A stretch of 64,000 bases of DNA from Topomyia yanbarensis (Eukaryota > Arthropoda > Insecta > Diptera > Culicidae): contig NC_080671.1 in NCBI RefSeq assembly GCF_030247195.1, positions 1,578,501 to 1,642,500 of the forward strand. The letters are read 5' to 3'. This document shows positions 10,401 to 25,400 of the stretch, one piece after another. The stretch's first letter is position 1. Each line of letters opens with the position of its first letter. The translations under genes and the position numbers were made by a program. The notes under the pieces were generated by a model that did no database searches, had not been told where the DNA came from, and worked only from the letters and a program-made list of their open reading frames with translations.

Positions 10401-13400
10401 CCAGAAAAAACAGTGATCGAATACACACACAAACACACCTGCCACCCAACACATTTGATCTATTTAATTTTCCCGCTAGACAACAAGGCCGGGCTCAAGC
10501 AACCAAAAGTTCGTATAAGCGGCGAGCTGCATAAGGTTCTCGTTTTAAATAATTTTGTAATACGTTTTATGTTCCAATAGCGGCTTAAGCAGCTTTAAAG
10601 TTCCATTAAAACTTAAGCAGCTTGAAAGTTCGCTTTGAACTTTATGTGAACTTTAAAGTGTGCTTTTTAAGTATTATCCGAACTTCTGGTTGCATGGGGG
10701 GTATTCATTGTCGTTTGACATCGGATTTTAAGTCATTATCTATCGTATTTCAGTGGCTGACAGATTTCTGGCCCCCTTACTGTGGAGTTCTTTATTTTGC
10801 CATATCATTTCTAAGGTCCCAAAACACATTTTAGCACAATAAAAAAAATCGATTTTTCGAAAATTCAACGCTGGTGTAACCACTTGAGGGCAACGCTTTT
10901 TTAATAGAGAGGAGAAAAATAGATTCGACACCTTAATACAGCTCGTTCATCTTATAAGAGGGTATTAATCGACAGTACCCATCAGAGGAATTCCACGAAG
11001 ATCCGTCCGAAAATCTTTAAAATCGTGACCGACCATCTTAGATTCCAATGAAACTTTACACGTTTCACCGTCATGCAAGACTAAATATTTTCCACAGGTA
11101 ATAAGATTATTTTGACTCAAGAGCAACTTTTCAAAAGGGCGTAAACGTTTCTACGTGTATGAATTTCAATTTTTTTTTGTTCGATAACTATCTGAGAAGT
11201 TACAGGGAATTAATACTTCTGTCTGAAAAAAATATACACTGAAAAAAATGTTGCATCATTTTTCAAAAAAACAAAAATTTATGATAAAAATTTAAATTGC
11301 GAAAAAACCCATTTTTTAAAAAATTTTATATTTTGTTACCAAAAACCTTAAGAGAAAAGAAACATTTTGGATGTGGTTTCAAATGGTTTACAATATCGCC
11401 TTGATGTCAAAGAGAAAGTTGCACGAAGGTTTACGGGCCTTTTGGAAAACCTATTATTGTTAATGGAGAAACGCGACTAACTTATGAAAAGGTCGTAATA
11501 AAACAAAATAATTGTGTTGTTAAAACAAAAGTTAAAATATCTCGAGAACTACTACATTTTAGAACATTTTTGTTAAGAGCATTTCGATTTAAAATGGCGT
11601 TTAGAATCATATTCAAAAAAATTGGTTTTTTGGACTGCAAATAGTAAGAATTATAAATAAATGTCAAAAGTTGTTGTTAGGAAAACTTTTTTATTGAAAG
11701 CTTCTCCATGATCCAAATACACTAAAAAGGTTGCTTTTACGTCTTTAAAACGATAAACATTAAATTTTTGACATTTTTTGATGGGATAACGCGAATAACT
11801 TTTAAAAAGAGCATAATTACACGAATTAATTGTTTTTGAAGTAGCAAAATTTCTCGAAAACTATCGCATTTTGGAAAATTTTTGTTAAATGCATTTTTAT
11901 TTTAAATGGTGCTTAGAATTATATTCTGTAATAAAATTACAATTTTGTATGTCAATTAGTATGAAATTTAAAAACATGTACGAAGTTATTGTTAGAAAAA
12001 CTTTTTTACCGATTTTTTCTCCATCATGCGATTACAATCAAAATGTTTCTTTTCTCTTTAGGTTTTTGGTAACAAAATAAAAAAAAATTAAAAAATGGGT
12101 TTTTTCGCAATTTAAATTTTTATCATAAATTTTTGTTTTTTTGAAAAATGACACAACATTTTTTTCAGTGTATATTTTTTTCGGACAGAAGTATTCATTC
12201 CCTGTAACTTGTTCTCAGATAGTTTTGCTGTATAAAATACAGTAGTCGAACAAAAAAAAATTGAAATTCATGCACGTAGAAACGTTTACGCCCTTTTGAA
12301 AAATTACTCTTGTATCAAAATATTCCAATTGCCAGAGAATATCATGGAGATTCATACAGCGAACACACCTGCAAAGTTTCGTTCGAATCGACGATGGTCA
12401 TATTTTGCGGTCGGCCGGTTTCTCATGGAATCCCTCATCAGCAAATCTCCTTAAGTGCAATTGTCAAAACGTTCTTTTTTAGGCATCACAAATGCTACAG
12501 AACACACCTGCCAATGGAACTAAGGCTTGATGCTAGCAGAACGGAAGAAGGATCGCATGATCTGTGAAGAATTGTTGCCAGCGTCGGCGATAAAGTATGA
12601 TAATGAGTTATGTTCCATCAACGACCATGCGGTAGACTTGGGTGGAACGCTCGACTCCTACTAGCAGAAGACAAAGGATTTTTCACATTTCCTTTCGATC
12701 ATGTCCTTATGAGCCTGCCTAATCCTAGTTTTCCGTTCCAAGTTTATAACTGATTCGCTCTAGAATATGTTCATTTTTCATTAATTCAAATTCAAAGTAA
12801 AACTTTGTAAAACTTTGCGGCAATTAACAAACAAAATATAACTTTACTCCAGTTGGAAAAAGTTACAGTCGGATGTGCTATCCATAATCTAAGGTGACCA
12901 TATCAGACGAGTAGAAACCCAGAACAGTCGAAAGGAGACTGCCTCCCCCGTTAACTTTCAATCGACTGTGCCTTCGCAGATTTTCGGCAGTCTAAAAGTT
13001 CTGGGGTCCATGCAGAGGCAGAGCTTCGGTAATAAAAAAAAAAGTTCTGGAGGTCTGGCAGGCACAGCTCTGCCAGAAAGTCTTTCATTAGTATTCAATT
13101 ACTGGACACTTTTTCAGATTAACACACGAGGGTTTCATGCTGTTGTTGAAAAATCGCCAATCCTGAATTGAGCGGATGAAACGAAATATTTTAGGATCAT
13201 CTGTGCAGGACCGACGAGTTATTTTCAGCACTTCATTGAAGAAAAGCAGAAACATCAATCGTCCCAAGTAGCTTCCCTGCGTTATTTCTGATGTAGGGGG
13301 TCCCATACTACCTCAAGATACAATCTCATTCTATATGGATGGTTCTAAAATGGGTGAGCTGACTTGCTCGGGAGTCTACGGACCAAGAATTTAAAGAATC

Positions 13401-16400
13401 GATATCAATGGGAAAGTGGCCTACAGGTTTCCAGGCAGAGGTATACGCAATACATACCTGCCCGGAGGTCTGTAGGAAACGAAGCAACAGACATGAAAAA
13501 ATCGCAATCTTCTCGGACAGCCAAGTAGCACTGTTGGCATTAAGGTTTTCGAAATGTGAGTCCAAACTGGTTTGGGAGTGCATCACATCTTTACAACAAC
13601 TGTTTGTTGGACCAGAACCAACCTGTGAAATCAAACTAGAACTTTCGGCTGGGGCAAGGAACCAACTACTAAACGACTGGCGTAACGTAGAAGGCGCTCG
13701 ATAAGCTAAGAAATTCATACATCCAGATACAACGAGAGCCAAAAAACTGTTGGATCTAAAACGAAAAGATTTACGTATAATCACAGGTTTATTTACGAGA
13801 CATTGTCCTGCTAAGTATCATCTGAAAAAAATTGGCAAAAGTCAAGATGACAATTGTCGATTCTGTAACTACGAGCCCGAGAGCTCGGAACATATTCTCT
13901 GCCATTGTTCAGTACTATTTCTTCACACCTGTCCCAAACGGATCCTTAACTACATTAATAATGTACTAACCAGTTGGGACGACACATGTGGACAAACAAA
14001 CAACTCGCTTCCAACTACAATGGATTTGGGTAATTTGTAACATGTCGCAGTGGTAAAGTTCCCCTAACAAAAAAAAATCCTGCTATAAAAAAAGAGCCTG
14101 GCAGTCTCCAATGACAATCATCTCTCGATCGGAGAGCTAGGATCGAAATAGATGCAAAACTAGTGTTTATTCAAAATTTGACATTTTTTTCGATTGTTAT
14201 ATGAAAAACGAGGGATAGGTTGGTGTAAATAATATTTGTTTGAGTGCGACATTCCATACTCCTTGTTATGTAGGATGCTAGACTCGGCATGTTAGTCACT
14301 GTTCAGCATGTAGGCGTGAAACCATGTTAATCGTGGATTAGGTACTGCTTGCATTAACTCTGAAATGGTTACATAATCACCAGCTCGAGAGAGCGCTCAA
14401 TGTTGTTATTCCACGATAGTTATTGTTGTTACACTATTTCCCATTTCATGGATTTCCAGTAAAAACGAAAAAATACCGCCAGCAAGATAACTTGAGCAGA
14501 AGTAGAGTCACCAAAACGTCGATGTGTCTTCTCAGAGACCAAAGGAAATTCTTCAGGTCCCGGAGTGAACGACTTTATTGCAGCCAAGGAGAAGCTCTGG
14601 TAATCATTGTTTCATCGATATCGGCCACAGTTTGATCCACAACTGGAATCGGTTGGAATTGTTCGGGTGCCAAATTTCCTTGCAAACGAACTACAGTCCA
14701 TTCGTATGCTATGACCACACATAGTATTTCTAGTCAGTTGAAATACCTAGAATGCCAAATCGATTTCAGGAGCATGTTGAATTGATTCCAATTTGCAGAG
14801 CTCAGTCTTCTAAAAGTTGCGTTGTGCACTGAATGCACCATATTTGTAAATTCTAGCGAAATGGCCTTAGACCCGCGACTTCCGGAGCAGAGTTATATAA
14901 AATCGAAGCTCTTTTTGATTACTGAGAATGAAACTGATGCAAATCGTACTGAATGAAATAAAATTCCATTCAATAGTTCGTGAAATTCATTCAGCTCTAT
15001 TCATTTCATTAACCCATTCATGCCCATGTTGTTTGTGGACAACAACGTAACAGCTATAACTTTTGATTGAGGCGAGATTTGCTCACAAAAACAAGTAAGG
15101 CTCATTAATGTGATTATTGCCTTTAATTTGAGTATTAACAGTTACAAGGATCAGCTCTAGAAATGAAGTTATTGCAATTAGTCTGATTGGATTCCGATGG
15201 AGCAGTGCTGCCAGGGACAGTTTACGGTGATGACGGAAATTAAAATTTTCATATATCTTAGTTACGTTGCAATATTATTGAAAACTGATCAAACTTATCA
15301 ATTTAGACTGTCGTTGGCTACGTTTTCCACGTAATTGGACTATTGTAATTATTCTAGGAGAATTGTATTGATCATTAGAAGGTAAAAATTGACCAGCTTC
15401 TAGCACTGCCAAGCCTATCTTTATGAAAATAGGCTTTTCGTGTTTCTTGACCCCACCATTTTCAAGGAAAAATAATTTTGAAACCCTACATGCACTAGGA
15501 AAAAGTTGGGCATGAAAAGGTTTAATACAAAGAAAAATGTTTTTAAATGTTTGGAAGACATCTAAAACAACTACCTATTGTGCCAGGGTCTACTTTGATT
15601 CGTCATTGCACTCTCGCTTCGTGCAGTAACCGGAAATGTATGAAAACTTGCATTGAATGTAAACGTGGTTGCTTCGATTGACGTTATCGGTAGCCTAATT
15701 GAATATTGAAGAGGCGAATAGGGTGTACTTCCATTCAATGAGCTTCGAATATATGTAATTCCGTTTCAGAGAATTAAGTGCGGACCTACTGGTACAAACT
15801 CAAAAGATCAAATGGATCAAATTTTCAAAGCTAACTACATTGAATCTACTAATTAAACAGCATTAAAATGATGTTCCTCGTTCCAAAGAATTTTAGTGGA
15901 AATTGCAACCAACCAACCCCAACTATATTCAATAAATTATTCAGCATAACATTACCCACTCGTTACAATGCAAAACTAGAATCCTCCTTTCCACCCGCTC
16001 GATTTTCGAAAGCTTTCCACGTCTTTCGCTGAACCGGGGTCATGTCAAGTCAACGATCGACGACAAAGCCACAGCTGTTTGCTCAAATTTCCTTTCTTTG
16101 TGGTTAGGTTTAATCTCTCGGATGCCTGAATAGTGTGGACTTAAATCCCACCCCAGAGTGGCCCCACACACACACATGTTTTATGATTCGTTTTTTTTTA
16201 TCTCGACTCCTCTTCTTAGCCTTAGAGGACATCTCATAACACGGCTCTTCACTCTGGGCTGAGATTTGTTTCACTTTCTTCTTAGCGCTAAAAACTCAAA
16301 CAGAAAAACGGTGGCAGCAGTATGGATGAGTTGTGGGTTGTCGAGAATAGTTTCAAATGAGCTACCGCCGAACAGGAAAGAAACAGGAACGGGAGGAATT

Positions 16401-19400
16401 TAATCAGGAAATATCAAGGGAACCGTAGCGAAAATGGGGAATGAAATTACGAAGCTACTCTTTTCTGCGGGAAAGTGCTTGTGAACTAGTGCACCGACAC
16501 ACTAGCGCTTATTCAGAGGTTGATTTTGTGTTTCTGAAAATGCCAATCTACAAAAATCTACCCAACTACACACACACACACACACACACACAAAACCGAC
16601 ACGGTAGGAAATTGGAGTGGTGAAAATTGTTACAGCTACTGGATGACATGCATCTCTAATCAGAAGAGTACAGGATTGAAGCACACAGATAAGGACCGGG
16701 GTCGAATTGAATGTAATTGGATCGGAGCAATAGACAGCCTTGGATTGAATTTAATCGAGAGCTCTCAAGTATCGAAAAAATTGGAATGGAAGCTCCATTC
16801 TGGGTCGGGTTTGCCAAACGAACACTTTAATTTCGTTTAGTGTGATTGATTTTTAATAATGTTTGAGGGTTAGGAATAGGAAAGGATCGGACTGATTAGG
16901 AAACAGAAAGAGAAAAAAACAAACCTCGAGATAGGTATACAAAAGTGAGGTGTAAAATGTAAAACTGCTCTCAGAAATGTTGTGCAAGAAACGTGTACAA
17001 GTGTGCTGAATGAGAAATGTAGGAACATGAGTTAAACGATTATTATCAGCGGGTCAGCGCACTCATTTCTTATTTGTACCTAAAGACTATAGATTAAAAT
17101 GAGCCAATTATTGATTAGGGAAGGAATAGATGACTTCTATAAATGTACATCAACAAATAACTTTTTTTATACAATAATTACTAACAAGTACGAGAATACT
17201 GTGAACAGAACACAAAAAAGTGAAAATAAAAATTTTTTCTAGTGAATTTTCCGGGATTGGAGAGACAGAACAAATTCAACATCGATCACTTTTGCAGTTC
17301 ATTTGGTCACATTTGGATAACTGTTTGGGGGTTGTAGTTTGAATTGTTTGGGTTGATTTGTTCTTAGCCAAAATTTTTACCATGATTACAGCGCCGCCCG
17401 CTATTATAACACGGGCAGTATGGGAGACTTGTCCCTCACCATTGCGCGCGATGCACGTGTAGTCGCCGATGTCTTCGTGTCGGATGGTGCTAATCCGTAG
17501 CTCGGTACCATCGTTAAAGATGCCAACAGTAGAAGACGGATCCACCGGGTTGGCATCTTTGTACCAGAGGATCTCTGGCGTTGGGGTGCCATCTGCCTGG
17601 CAGTTTAGTATGATAGAATCGCCTGAAAGAGAGAAAGCATAGTTGTGTAAATTGGAGTGAATCTGGCTGGTTTGGATCAGTGGCTGATTTGACAGAAGTT
17701 TACGTCACTGGACGTAAATGCCCATCGTGATGAGAGGCAAATATTTACGATCAAACTGATAGCAGTCGAAGCTGAAATAATTATTACAAAGCATTCGGTG
17801 CCCTCCCGAGTCTTCAAGGGGAATGTATACAGAAGCAATCCAAAGGTCTTCGCATTTGATTTGATTTTCTCGATTCAAGAGAATAATATCTTAAGCGTAG
17901 AAGTTGATATCAATATCAGAAGGTAACCAAATTTTGCATACTGCGCAATTACATCAGCTCTCAAACCATTTAGTAAAATTTAAAAAGAATCGATTTCCGG
18001 GGAGTACTCCTGCAATTTTTACGTAGATCAGTGATCGAATCGGTAACCTCGTTCGATGACTTAGTCATCTAGGGATACCATTACTGCAAAGAGGATTATT
18101 TAAAACATATTATAGGCAAATAAAACGGAGGACATTTCTCTAAAGAGGTTCATTTAACAGTCAAATTTTTTAAACATGTTTCCCCTGTAGCGAGAAAATA
18201 TTATGAAATACTTTTAAAGGGATGTTTAAGGAACTGTCGCAAGCCATAAAAATCCAATCCAAAATGTCAAATCCAAAGTTTAGATCTTTCAAATGAAATT
18301 GACAGATGGGAAATATAGGGTAAATTGGGGAGAGATCCCGCACATTTCTAAAAATCGATCCTGCTTCAAAGTAAACCATTCAATATTCGAAGAAATCATT
18401 TTTATCAATTGCGACAAGTTCCTAAAATACTGTTAAATGGTTTTTGTCAGGAAAAAAATCATCAAATTTTCACGAACATTTAAAAAAAGTCATTGCGGCC
18501 GCATGTGCGGGTGAGACGCCGCACCGTGGTCACAAACTGAAAAATGGCGAACAAAAGTATTGTTTAGCTCTCGTTGATGATTTTTGTGATTAGGTGTCCA
18601 GCTGAGTTTCTTGAAGTTTGATTATACCTAAAATTGGCTAGCACATATACAATACGTTTTAAATATATAGATAAATAAACTCATAATCCTGTATGTCACT
18701 GTGTTATGTCCGTTAGTTTGTGGATATACTTTAATACGAACCTATATCTAACGCAAATGTTCATTTAATGCCATTCCGATGTGAAAAAAATACTTTTTAC
18801 TCCATCGCCATTATATGCGGCATCTCACCCGTAATTTTGATGCGACATCTATCCCAATTGTAGGGGAGACATGCCGCACGACGATATTTTGCTCTGAAAT
18901 TATGGATGACTGTGCCCATGGTGCTCATGCCTAGGGTTCGCGCGGTTGCGATCCTCGTCATGTGTGGTATCTACCGCTCGGTGTAGTACACAACCCAAGG
19001 AAACCCAACAAAATCCGCGTCGTGTGGGATGCTGCAGCGCGCTCTGGTGGAACGTCGTTGAATTTGAATTTACTAAAAGGTCCGGATTTAGTGACCCCAC
19101 TTCTGACCGTTCTGTGTCGCTTCCGCCAAAAACAGTATGCGATAACTGGCGACATTCGACAAATGTTTCATCAGCTACTGATACGGGAAGAAGATCGCCA
19201 GTTTCAGCGATTCCTGTGGCGTACTAATACAACATCTGTCCCAGAAGTATACATCGTGGACGTTGCGACGTTGAAAACACGTATGTGGATGATTATTTGG
19301 ATAGCAGAGACACTGTCGACGAAATAGTCAAGATCGCTAACGAAATTCGAGTGATACACAGCAAGGCAGGCTTCGAAATTCGAAATTGGCAGTCCAACTC

Positions 19401-22400
19401 TGAGCTGGTTCTTACACGAGTCGGCGGAGTGTGTTCCAATGCCATTAAGAGCTTTTCAGCGGACAAGGCAACGATCGCTGAGCGTGTTCTGGGAATAATG
19501 TGGATTCCCGATGATGATATCTTTATGTTCGCTGCCCAGTTTCGTGCGGATCTGCAACCTCTTTTTACGGGAAACATTGTCCCGACAAAACGAGAGGTCT
19601 TGCAGGTCGTTTTGAGTTTCTTTGACCCTCTCGGGTTTATCGCTAACTACACCATCTATGGAAAGATACTTATTCAGAACGTGTGGAGATCTGGAATCGA
19701 ATGGGACGATCCAATTATCGATTCTGATTTTGACAGTTGGCGACGTTGGGTAACGTTGGTGCCAGACCTAGAACGTGTTAGGATCCCCAGATGTTATTTT
19801 TCAAATTACGTGCCACATAGTTACAAATCTCTCGAACTGCATGTATTCGTCGATGCGAGCGAGATGGCGTACTGTGCTGTGGCTTATTTCCGTATTGTAG
19901 AAGATGGCATTCCAAGATGTGCGTTGGTAACTTCCAAAGCAAAAGTTACTCCTCTCCGACCACAAACCATTCCCAAAAACGAGCTTAACGCTGCAGTGCT
20001 TGGTGTTCGACTAATAAGAAGTATTGCAGAAAACCATTCCGTGCCAATCAAGAAAAGGTACATTTGGACGGATTCAACGACCGTATTATCATGGCTCAGA
20101 GCTGATCCTCGAAAGTATCGCCCCAATCCAACTTAGATGAGTGGCACTCGGTACCGACAAAGTTGAACATTGCTGATCAGGCGACAAAATGGGGTGGTGG
20201 GCCTAACTTTGACCCAATGCATTGCTGGTTCCGCGGGCCAGAATTCCTGTACTTGCAAGAACATCTATGGCCAACAAATGTTACTCCCCATCTGTTGCAG
20301 GATCCCAAAGACGAACTGCGGACTGTTCTTACACATCGAGAAGTTTTGAAGCGAATAATGTTAGATTTCACAAAATTCTCTCGTTTCGAAGACCTATTGA
20401 AGATCCTTGCCTATCTTCACCACTTTCGAAACCAATGTCGATTGCACGAAATAGTTTCGACAAAATCACGGACTGTGCTAAATAATCAAACGGTCTACTT
20501 AGCAGCTGAAAAATCTTTGTGGAGGATGGTCCAAGCCAATTCTTATCCTGAAGAAATCGCGATACTGGAGACAAATTCAAAACTTCCGATAGCTCAGCGT
20601 CAGCGATTCTGGAAGACGACCACTCTAAAAGGATTGTCCCCCTTCTTGGACGACGATGGTATAATTCGATCAGAGAGTAGAATCGATCCTGAGGCCGCTT
20701 ACTATTGCTTTGATTTCCGTAACCCAGTAATCCTCCCCAGTAAAAGTCGCGTGACAGAATTACTGGTTTTTTCACCAGTGGTATGGACATGCCAATACGG
20801 AGACAGTGATAAACGAGATGAAGAAGAAGTTTCACGTCCCCAAGATACGATCAGTGGTCGAAAAAGTAATCAAGGAGTGTATGTGGTGTCGTGTGTATCG
20901 CGTCAAACCCTGTGAGCCTAGGATGGATTTACAGGGTTGGATTGTTTTGGACCACTAGTTGTAAAGAAGGGCAGAAGCAATGTCAAACGCTGGGTGGCAC
21001 TCTTTACTTGCCTTACGATCCGTGCTGTGCATTTGGAGGTGGTCCATTCGCTGTCTACGGAATCCTGCAGAATGTCCATTCGACGTTTCTTCGCCAAGCG
21101 AGGTGCCCCCCAACAAGTCTACAGCGACAACGGCACAAACTTCCGTGGTGCAGCTCGTATTCTGGCGAATGAAATTAAAACAACCAACCGTGAAGTGGCT
21201 GGTACTTTCACTAATACCGTTACTGAGTGGCATTTTAACCCACCGTCTGCCCCCCACATGGGAGGCGTGTGGGAAAGGAAAGTGCGCTCATTGAAGGAGG
21301 CGTTCAAAGTTTTATCCCATCGTGAAAAGCTGGATGATGAAGGACTACTAACTCTTCTAGCAGAAGCCGAAATGATTGTTAACTCTCACCCCCTAACATT
21401 CGTGCCGTTGGAAGCACCAGAACAGGATGTCATAACGCCGAATAGTTTCCTTCTCATGAGCTCAAGCGGATTAAATAACTTCAATAGAATCCCAATTGAC
21501 GAATCAATATCCTTAGGAACGAACTGGAAACTTATGCAACATCTGCTGAACCAATTCTGGAAGCGTTGGATTCAAGCGTATCTACCGACAATCGCTAGAA
21601 GAACTAAATGGTTTTCGGACATGCAGCCGCTAGTAGAAGGTGATTTGGTTATCGTAGTCGACGAATCCGTAAGGAATGGATGGCTACGAGGTCGTGTTGT
21701 CAAGACATATCCCTCCCAGGATGTCCAGGTACGTAAGGTAGACGTACAAACCACTTCAGGAGTACTGCAGAGACCGGCGATCAAGGTAGCTGTTCTAGAC
21801 GTGCTAAGTGATAGTAAAGCCACCAACTGATAGGCATTACGGGCCGGGGTGTTATCTCACGTACGAAACAAGCCCCTCGCTCGCGGTAAGCCGTGCGAAC
21901 GGCCAAATAAGCGCGCCGCTGCACAGGACAGAAACGTCAAATGTGGCAGTCGAAAGTAATGGATTTGATTAGATGTGACAGTCGAAGGTGATAGATTAAT
22001 TTCACATTATATTCAATATTTAGGTACTAAACATTGAGGTGCCACAGTGCATATTGGCCTAAAGTAACATATCTAGCGATAAGGTATGATTAATTTGAAA
22101 TGACTAAAATTAACCTAACCCATGTAATACTAAATGAACCCTAGCACTGAAATCTCGTGGAGAGTATTAGTCGGCAATTCATAGTAAAAGAACTCGGTCG
22201 TCAATACACTCGGTTAGATACTAATTGTAAGTATGATCAGATCAATGGAATTATCAAATTCATTTATGTTAATAAATTTCAGTTTGAGTCAGCCAATAAG
22301 ACAGCCAACAAAAACTCTAACATCCTCTATTCCATTCGTAAAGGATACTTGGGAAATCAACCAGAATACCTCCAACAGCACCTGCAAAGGGGCCATCTGA

Positions 22401-25400
22401 ACCGACTGGAATGGACTTCCTTTGGCCTTGAGGCAAGAAGCTGATACTACTTTTAGAAGGCATTAAACGAACCTAAATAACTAATTACTCAAATTCACTA
22501 GTTTTCTATATACGCATTCGTCTAAAATTGTAACTTACTTGACTTATTGGTGAAACCACCAGGGTATCGTTGATGCTAAATAAATTATATTAAATACTCC
22601 GAGAGTCCACCCAAATACTTGCTCGATAGGTAGTCGCTGACTCGTAGATTTGGTTTAATTCTAGGTGAGCTTTCAAATTATTAAACGTTTGATCATTTTG
22701 TGCGTTCAAATTACATTTTGAATAACAACCCAAAACCAGTGCGATTGCGTTGGAATTGAAATCCTCGTTTATATGGACGATGAAGAAATTGATGTACAAC
22801 TATATGGTCTGAGCTTGGTAAATGACTGGGCAATGCGTAATATAGACCCGGTGGTTCGCCACAGTGGACTTTAACCTCTTGTCCAGTAACTCCTATCCCT
22901 ACCTCCCCGAGGTGCCAGCTGGGGTTAGGGGCGGCTGATGTATCGTTCTCGTGTCAGCGTGGGACTCTAAACAGAGTTGACACGATGGTCCTCCGGCGAG
23001 ACAGAGGGTTGGGGAAGGCCCAACAAACCGTCCTGGAAAACTAACCATCACGAACAATGCAGAAGAAAATACGAACCGGAACAATCGGTAAAGACCTACG
23101 CGACGAAATAAGGACTTCGATTGGAAACTCGGAACATGGAACTGCACGTCACTCTGCTTTCCAGCTTTCGACAGGATTTGAAATTCTTCTATCGACAAGA
23201 TAATGCCGCTATTCAGGGAATTAAAATTTGTTACCCAGAAGAAATATGGAGGAACTACTTCCCAGGTGTTCTCGATGGTCTTTTTCTTGTGCTATCGGAC
23301 AAATCAGTCCCTTCCTACAAGACTCTGGAAAACAAAAACCATTGCGCATGGTTCAAACGAAATGGTCTTCAAAAAGAGTGAATGGAAGCACTGTATTTGT
23401 TTGGTGCTTCTACAGATTCGCCAGTTTCAATAATTCAATCCCTAAATACAAATATATATAATCGTAGAAGATTATATATATATATATATATTGTTTTGCC
23501 CATCACTAAGCAGCCAACTATTTATACATATAAAAGACAAATTAATACGCGTCAGTCCGTGAACAGATGGCATGGTTATAAATCAATTTTCTGAGTTAGT
23601 TAATCGATTTCCATTTACGCAGCTCACCTGGGTTCAATTCCCAACTCCGCACATAGGGTTAGAGATTGTTCTAAAGAGATTTTTCGAACCCGAAAAAGAG
23701 GTCTAATGACCCTAAGGTTAAAATCCATAAAATCGAAAAAAGATCCCATTTTCTGAACCACAAATGGTAATCAAATTTGTGGCTGGTGCTACGGCCATAA
23801 TGACAACTGCAAAAGCTACATCGATAACTTCAAAATCACCAACGAGCGTCATAAGCGAGGAAACAATTGCGAAAGATGACGGGCTCACACTCGCGGCATG
23901 TAAGTTCAAGAAGCAAAGAAGAACATCTGATCACGAGCACCAAAGCTACATTAACGATGATGAACGTGTACATGTACCACAACGAGAGAAACGTGCATAT
24001 CGTGGAACATGCAGTTGGCAAACAAATATTTCCCCACCACGAAAAAAGTCTCCACGCGCAAATCACGTGCAAGGGGCTCTGACAGACAGTCACTTTCATT
24101 TGGATTTATTCATCTTATAAATACATTAAACTAACTCATTGTGTGTCGTGTCAAATAAACGCACCATATAAAAATTTTATATCAAAATGTTGAATCCGTA
24201 CAATTGTTCTGGACGAATTCAAATAAGAAGCCATCTATAGTAGTGCACGACAGTAATTTAAGCGCCGGAGTCCACCGCGGCTCCCGACGACTAGTCGAAA
24301 AATCGAAACTGTTTGGTGAACGCTCTTACCATGAAACTGGACTCGTGGATACATATTTTCTCGTTTTTAATCTTCCTTTTTCTATATAACTTTCATATTC
24401 CATCATTCTAGCTCTCGATTATTCCAGTACTTACCATAAGTATCAGACTTATTAGGCTTATTAAAGCAGAAAGAGATTTACACAACCATACGTAACATAC
24501 ATTCTATTTTGCCTAAACTATGATGTACTTCTTGTTATAACCAACAATATGCAATCATAAACGAAAGAATTTTCTCCTGATAAATAATTTGATCAGTCTG
24601 GTTATATTTCAGTATTTGTAATACTGATAAGTAGAAACTAGGAACATTTTTCCATTGACTACGAAGATAGTGGTCATTTCGAATCTATTAATACAACAAA
24701 TATTCTTGGAAAATTTTCAGCTTAAGCAATATACCCGAATAATTTCAAAAGCATTTCAAATTAGACCAAAAAATAAATAAATTGTCGAATATTATTAATG
24801 TCGACTATTAATATTCTTTCTTGGTGATAATCAATGGTCAGGTTTACCCTCTGCTGCTTGCTGATCACTCCGTCCGTCACGCCTTCTTCCTCGTTTGTTT
24901 TTGTATCCATGTCGACGTCGCTAGAGCAGCTTTGATTTTCGCTGTTATATGTTTGGTGATTTTTGTGTTTTCGAGTGATTTTGGTATGATTATACCAGGC
25001 TTCGTTTTTGTATATTACTTCCTTGGGTTAGCCATTGGGGATACCGGAATTTATTTGGTTGGCTCTCTGTAGTGTATGAACAGATGTTGAAGGCTGTTTG
25101 ATGGTCTGGGATTTAGAAGATGAAATTTTTTTAGTTTTTTTTTTTTGGTGCATGGCCTAACCTTGCGCCATATAGTTAAAGAGCTGGCACGTGAGCGTCT
25201 GTCCAGAGTATGTGCATAGGGTTCTTTTTTTATAAATAGTTAAGTGAGATGATCTACCCTCGAAAGTCAAGCAAGACGATATAAGTTAGTTCAGCCGCAT
25301 TCGCACCACCCGGACGCCGTTGAGAATGCGAGGGGAAAAAATCTTCGGAGACAGATTCAACTTCTCTATACTAAAACATGGATCATTTAATATAATCACT

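Larger units (their letters stand above)
18938..22600 (+). mobile_element. BEL/Pao LTR retrotransposon, 5' truncated and broken
   Basis: Only the pol half and a probable 3' LTR remain. Gag and protease are absent; similarity starts abruptly at the WYLPLGVVHNP part of the RT. RT, RNase H and integrase follow in order on the plus strand, opposite to tutl. There are at least four reading-frame breaks (near 19260, 20130, 20770 and 20925). A purine tract GGGCCGGGG at 21841-21849 is followed by TGTTATCTCACG, a plausible LTR start. The LTR right end is not certain. The copy is dead. Confidence 0.85.

Noticed and set aside
23764..24120. 118-codon polar frame
   Set aside because: No recognisable domain, and overlapping frames of similar length exist on both strands.
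24821..25072. Hydrophobic 83-codon frame resembling a membrane protein
   Set aside because: The DNA is T-rich, which alone gives Phe/Leu/Val; no motif, splice signal or repeat likeness.
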